Of a stretch of DNA of 64,000 nt, positions 61,115 to 64,000 are shown piece after piece. This stretch comes from CBDCMJ01 sp965224325 (GTDB lineage Bacteria; Chloroflexota; Dehalococcoidia; Lucifugimonadales; UBA3495). Position numbers and translations under genes: made by a program. Numbering within the stretch: position 1 is the first letter of the stretch; every line of letters begins with the position of its first letter. The notes under the pieces were generated by a model that did not search any database, was not told where the DNA came from, and saw nothing but the letters and a program-made list of their open reading frames with translations. The stretch lies in NCBI GenBank assembly GCA_965224325.1, contig CBDCYT010000001.1, positions 62,001-126,000 of the forward strand, given 5' to 3'.

Positions 61115-62257
61115 ATGAATAACAAAGACAAGAAACTCCTGAACTTGCAAATGCTCGCCAAGCGGGTGGAGCGCAATCTCATAGACCGCCGCAGCTTCTT
61201 GAAAGGAGCGGTAGCCCTGGGATTGACTGCGTCTTCAGCCATGCTCCTCTACCAGGCCTACGATCATGGCCCTAATGGAGCGGGGACGGCGTTGGCGCAA
61301 GAAGGTCGTTTAATCGGAAAACTCCCTGCGTTCGAAAGAAAGCTGCCGAATAACTTGTACCAAGGCTGGCTGCCCATAGTAGGCAAGAGAATCATCTTCA
61401 TCGCGATGGATTTGGCCCGTGCGGACGTAGCGCTTACTAGTGAGGTCTTCAAAACGGAGTTGGAAGACCCGGTAGGTGGAGGTGCGGAGTACACGGTGGT
61501 GGACTCGGGGTTCGACGCGGCCACGCAACAAGAGCACATGGACATGGCTATCTCCCAAGGGTACGACGCGATCCTCAACACCCCGATTGACCCGGCGGGA
61601 GCGTCGCCGAGCATCTCGGCCGCCCGGGAGACGGGCCAGGTCGTGTGCAATTGGACGACCGATTCCCTCAGGCGCCCCACCTATAAGGAGGGCTCCAATT
61701 TCTACAGAGATGGCTGGCTGGCCGGCCAGCATCTGGGCAACACGTTGCCCGCGGGCTCGTCGGTAGTCGGCGCTGTGGGTGAGGAGATGACCACGGCCGG
61801 GAGGGACCGGCGGAAGGGGTTCGAGGCCGCCGTGACTGAGGCCGGACTCACTCTAGCCGCCTTTGAACAGGGGCACGGCTGGACTCAGGAGGGCGGCTAC
61901 GACATGGGAGTGGCGCTACTGTCCAGGTTCCCCGACATACAGGGCATGTTCGGTGGGAACGACCAAGCAGCCCTCGGGTTTGATAAGGCGGCGGTAGAGG
62001 CGGGGCGCCGAGAGGGGATGGTCATCACCGGCAACGACGGTTTCAGTGAGGGACAAGAGGCGCTCCTCGATGGCCGTCTGGACATGACGGTCATGATCAG
62101 GCGACAGCTTGGCCCGCAGGCTGCTAACTTCGTTTATATCACGCTGGCCCTGTTGCGAGGAGGCGTGCACGGCGATGCCTTCGAATTGGCCCACATAGTC
62201 GATACGGTCCCCGTAACCAAGGACAACCTTGCCGAAGTGCTGGAGTTTGCCGTCTAG
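61115..62257 (+). CDS. Sugar ABC transporter substrate-binding protein (Tat, non-lipidated), operon 2
   Basis: 380 residues. Tat signal DRRSFLKGAVALGLTASS, no Cys at the lipobox place (LLYQAYDHG), and a TALA/QE cleavage site near residue 61. The RbsB-like domain has KRIIFIAMDLARADVALTSE, QGYDAILNTPIDPAGASPSI, TLPAGSSVVGAVGEEMTTAG and DIQGMFGGNDQAALGFDKAA. It is the counterpart of the 53184 protein. AGAGAGGG is placed before ATG 61115. Like operon 1, the order is lipidated receptor then soluble receptor. Confidence 0.88.
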   Translation: MNNKDKKLLNLQMLAKRVERNLIDRRSFLKGAVALGLTASSAMLLYQAYDHGPNGAGTALAQEGRLIGKLPAFERKLPNNLYQGWLPIVGKRIIFIAMDLARADVALTSEVFKTELEDPVGGGAEYTVVDSGFDAATQQEHMDMAISQGYDAILNTPIDPAGASPSISAARETGQVVCNWTTDSLRRPTYKEGSNFYRDGWLAGQHLGNTLPAGSSVVGAVGEEMTTAGRDRRKGFEAAVTEAGLTLAAFEQGHGWTQEGGYDMGVALLSRFPDIQGMFGGNDQAALGFDKAAVEAGRREGMVITGNDGFSEGQEALLDGRLDMTVMIRRQLGPQAANFVYITLALLRGGVHGDAFELAHIVDTVPVTKDNLAEVLEFAV

Positions 62258-62632
62258 TTAGGAGCTATCCCAGGGACAACCCAGGGCTCAAAACTATTAA
62301 ACGGCAACCCCAATTCATACCTTAATTCATACCTTGGCCCTCAATGGGGGAAGGGTTGGCCTCCGTTGCCCGTGTAGACCCACCGAAGACGGGAGAGAGA
62401 ATGGTGGAGTTGAGAGCGGGCGAGAGTCTGAAGTAACGGAGGACAGGCCTATGCCCTTCCCCCCGCCAAGAGAGGGGTCAGGAAGTGTCCCTTCCCCGGG
62501 AGCGAATTCAGCATCCTGCTAGAGATGAAACATATGGGGAAGGATGCTATACGTCCAAAGAGTCTGGCTAAAGAGTCTAACGGAGGGAGTTCGGGAGTTG
62601 GTTAGTTGCAGGTCCGAGCGAGCAGGATCACC
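62258..62632 (+). other. Gap between binding-protein and permease genes, operon 2
   Basis: 375 bases without a gene. Contains a perfect tandem AATTCATACCTT repeat (62310-62333) and a pyrimidine-rich segment around 62455-62500. Corresponds in position to 54345-54655. Confidence 0.4.
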
Positions 62633-63640
62633 GTGCTAAGGTACGCCGAAGCAGTGCGGCCGCTGGCGGGCCGCATAGGCCTGTCCCTTTCCTTCATCAA
62701 CTACGAGCGGGGTTTGACCCTGGGTGTGGGACTCCTGTTCCTGATTTTCCTTACTACCTCGGACTCATTTCGCAGTCCCACCAACCTCCAGGACATGACC
62801 CTTCCTATCACTACCCTGGGGCTTGTCTCCATCGGTATCGCTTTCGGGCTTATCTGCGGCGTCATCGACCTATCCGTAGGCTCGATCATGGGGGTCTCCG
62901 CAGTGACCAGTGCGGGCCTTATCGACGCGGTGGGCCTGCCGGTGCCCTTGGCCATCATCTTGTCCCTTATCATCGGCATGCTCTTGGGGCTGTTCAACGG
63001 CCTGTTGACCACCCGGTTGCGCATCCCTTCCTTCATCATCACGCTGGGCACCCTGGCTGCATACCGGGGGTTGGCCGAACGGCTGCAGTTCGATTTCTTC
63101 GCCCAACTCTCCAGCGTTCCGGTTTTCAACGAAACATTACGATGGCTCGCCGGGGACGTGGTTGGCCGCATCTCTGTTACATTCTTCATTTTCCTCGGGG
63201 TGGCGGCGTTGGCGTACTACATCCTTGCCCATAGCAAGCTGGGTGTCTGGTTCTTCGCTGTGGGAGGGAACGAGCGATCCGCGTTCGCCGCTGGAATCTC
63301 AGCCGATCGTATACGGATCTTGGCCTTCGTTATCTCGGGCTTAACCTCGGCTTTGGCAGGAGCGGTGCTGACGGCGCGCTTCGAGGCGTCCCTGTCATCC
63401 ACGGGTGCGGGCTTCGAGTTCGAAGCAATCACCGCGGTGATCATCGGAGGCGCCAGCCTATTTGGAGGCGCCGGGTCCGTGGTTGGGACCGTGCTGGGCG
63501 TGCTGCTCCTAAGGCTCCTTCTCAACGGGCTTACTCACCTGGACGTCGATTTCTACAACCAGATGTTGGTACGCGCGGCGATCTTCATAGTCGTCCTCTA
63601 TATAGACGCCACCTTCCGGCGGGGACGGCGAACGTTGTGA
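62633..63640 (+). CDS. Sugar ABC transporter permease (RbsC-like), operon 2
   Basis: 335 residues from GTG 62633 (AGGA five bases upstream); TTG 62606 is an in-frame alternative. BPD_transp_2 features match the 54656 protein: ITTLGLVSIGIAFGLICGVI, DLSVGSIMGVSAVTSAG, RLRIPSFIITLGTLAAYRGL, EFEAITAVIIGGASLFGGAG and the end LYIDATFRRGRR. Its TGA overlaps the ATG of the ATPase remnant (TGATG at 63638-63642). Confidence 0.9.
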   Translation: MLRYAEAVRPLAGRIGLSLSFINYERGLTLGVGLLFLIFLTTSDSFRSPTNLQDMTLPITTLGLVSIGIAFGLICGVIDLSVGSIMGVSAVTSAGLIDAVGLPVPLAIILSLIIGMLLGLFNGLLTTRLRIPSFIITLGTLAAYRGLAERLQFDFFAQLSSVPVFNETLRWLAGDVVGRISVTFFIFLGVAALAYYILAHSKLGVWFFAVGGNERSAFAAGISADRIRILAFVISGLTSALAGAVLTARFEASLSSTGAGFEFEAITAVIIGGASLFGGAGSVVGTVLGVLLLRLLLNGLTHLDVDFYNQMLVRAAIFIVVLYIDATFRRGRRTL

Positions 63641-63738
63641 TGGGCGAAGGCGGGTCAGTGGCAGAGTTTGATCGGGACAGCGCCGGCGCCCGGCACAAGG
63701 CATTGCTTGGCGTCCTTACCCTAGGCAGGGCCGGTTAG
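63640..63738 (+). pseudogene. C-terminal remnant of RbsA-like ATPase, operon 2
   Basis: Thirty-two codons: MGEGGSVAEFDRDSAGARHK, then ALLGVLTLGRAG. They align with the last 32 residues of the operon 1 ATPase (MDEGVVIAEFDRESADQEKL, then LGAALGVSG), including the TAG-CC-ATG junction to the following permease. The other ~460 codons are gone, leaving the remnant fused by overlap to the preceding permease stop. It may still be translated as a short peptide through TGATG coupling but cannot bind ATP. Confidence 0.8.
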
Positions 63739-63740
63739 CC

Positions 63741-64000
63741 ATGCTTCTGTTAAGACGGCTTCGGTTTTACTACCCCTGGGTGTTCCTGGCCATCATCGTG
63801 CTCGCCTTCTCTCTGACATCCGGCCCGTTCCCTACCGGGAACAACTGGATCGTTATCATCCGCGGAGTGTCCGTCACCGGTCTCTACGCTTTGGCCAACA
63901 CCTTCGTCTTCCTTGGCGCCGGAGTGGACGTTTCGGTGATCTCCATCGGCGCCTCCACGGGGGTGGTGTACGGTAAGCTTTTCCACGTCGATGGCATTTC
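63741..64000 (+). CDS. Second sugar ABC transporter permease, operon 2 (partial at window edge)
   Basis: The first 86 residues are visible: MLLLRRLRFYYPWVFLAIIV, then GVSVTGLYALANTFVFLGAG, then VDVSVISIGASTGVVYGKLF. They closely follow the 57174 permease but lack its first ~8 residues. It continues past 64000. Confidence 0.88.
   Translation, partial: MLLLRRLRFYYPWVFLAIIVLAFSLTSGPFPTGNNWIVIIRGVSVTGLYALANTFVFLGAGVDVSVISIGASTGVVYGKLFHVDGI

Overview
The window looks like a chromosome segment from a GC-rich, free-living, probably aerobic bacterium with a broad scavenging metabolism. The gene set includes a F420-type luciferase-like oxidoreductase, YtcJ-type amidohydrolase, amidase, cyanase, epoxide hydrolase, dienelactone hydrolase and OtsAB. 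It also has Tat-exported sugar-binding proteins and several remnant transposases. From general resemblance I would guess a Chloroflexota lineage (Dehalococcoidia/SAR202-like). This is an inference only, because there is no rRNA or marker set here beyond argS.

Layout. 1-4500: catabolic enzymes (aminotransferase end, extradiol dioxygenase, DUF429 protein, amidohydrolase). 4590-12250: a mobile-element graveyard around an IS5/IS427-type element with a -1 frameshift, containing amidase, SRAP protein, cyanase and a broken sodium/solute symporter. 12352-17357: a type III restriction-modification pair (mod-res, minus strand). 18055-22410: S51 peptidase-like protein, MgtE and ArgS. 22841-26566: a two-gene heterodimeric ABC exporter. 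26810-27442: a FrnE/DsbA-like oxidoreductase whose first active-site codon is an in-frame UGA, a likely selenoprotein. 27826-32598: HAD phosphatase, trehalose synthesis (otsA-otsB) and an alpha/beta hydrolase. 32950-37580: an osmoprotectant ABC transporter (ProW-like on +, ProV and ProX-like on -) with unusual extracytoplasmic additions. 38253-45399: LLM oxidoreductase, methyltransferase, dienelactone hydrolase, epoxide hydrolase, carboxymuconolactone decarboxylase-like protein and MFS transporter, resembling a xenobiotic/aromatic catabolic neighbourhood. 46011-47197: a complete IS5-type element. 47869-51781: a lipoprotein, then a membrane-anchored rhodanese, a tiny exported Cys-rich peptide and a membrane-anchored DsbA-like protein.

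51921-64000: two consecutive sugar ABC importer operons with the same order, each starting with two Tat-dependent binding proteins (one lipidated, one not) followed by a permease. Operon 1 has the RbsA-type double ATPase and a second permease. In operon 2 the ATPase gene has been reduced to its last 32 codons, still sitting between the two permease genes, so operon 2 would have to borrow the operon 1 ATPase.

Genes work together in four obvious sets: trehalose and betaine-type osmoprotection (29-37 kb), R-M defence (12-17 kb), extracytoplasmic sulfur/disulfide chemistry (26.8 kb and 49.8-51.8 kb) and sugar uptake (52-64 kb). Several families of short dispersed repeats with terminal inverted repeats lie between genes at 17.9, 28.8, 32.7, 43.2, 45.8 and 59.1 kb. 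No tRNA, rRNA or CRISPR array was seen.
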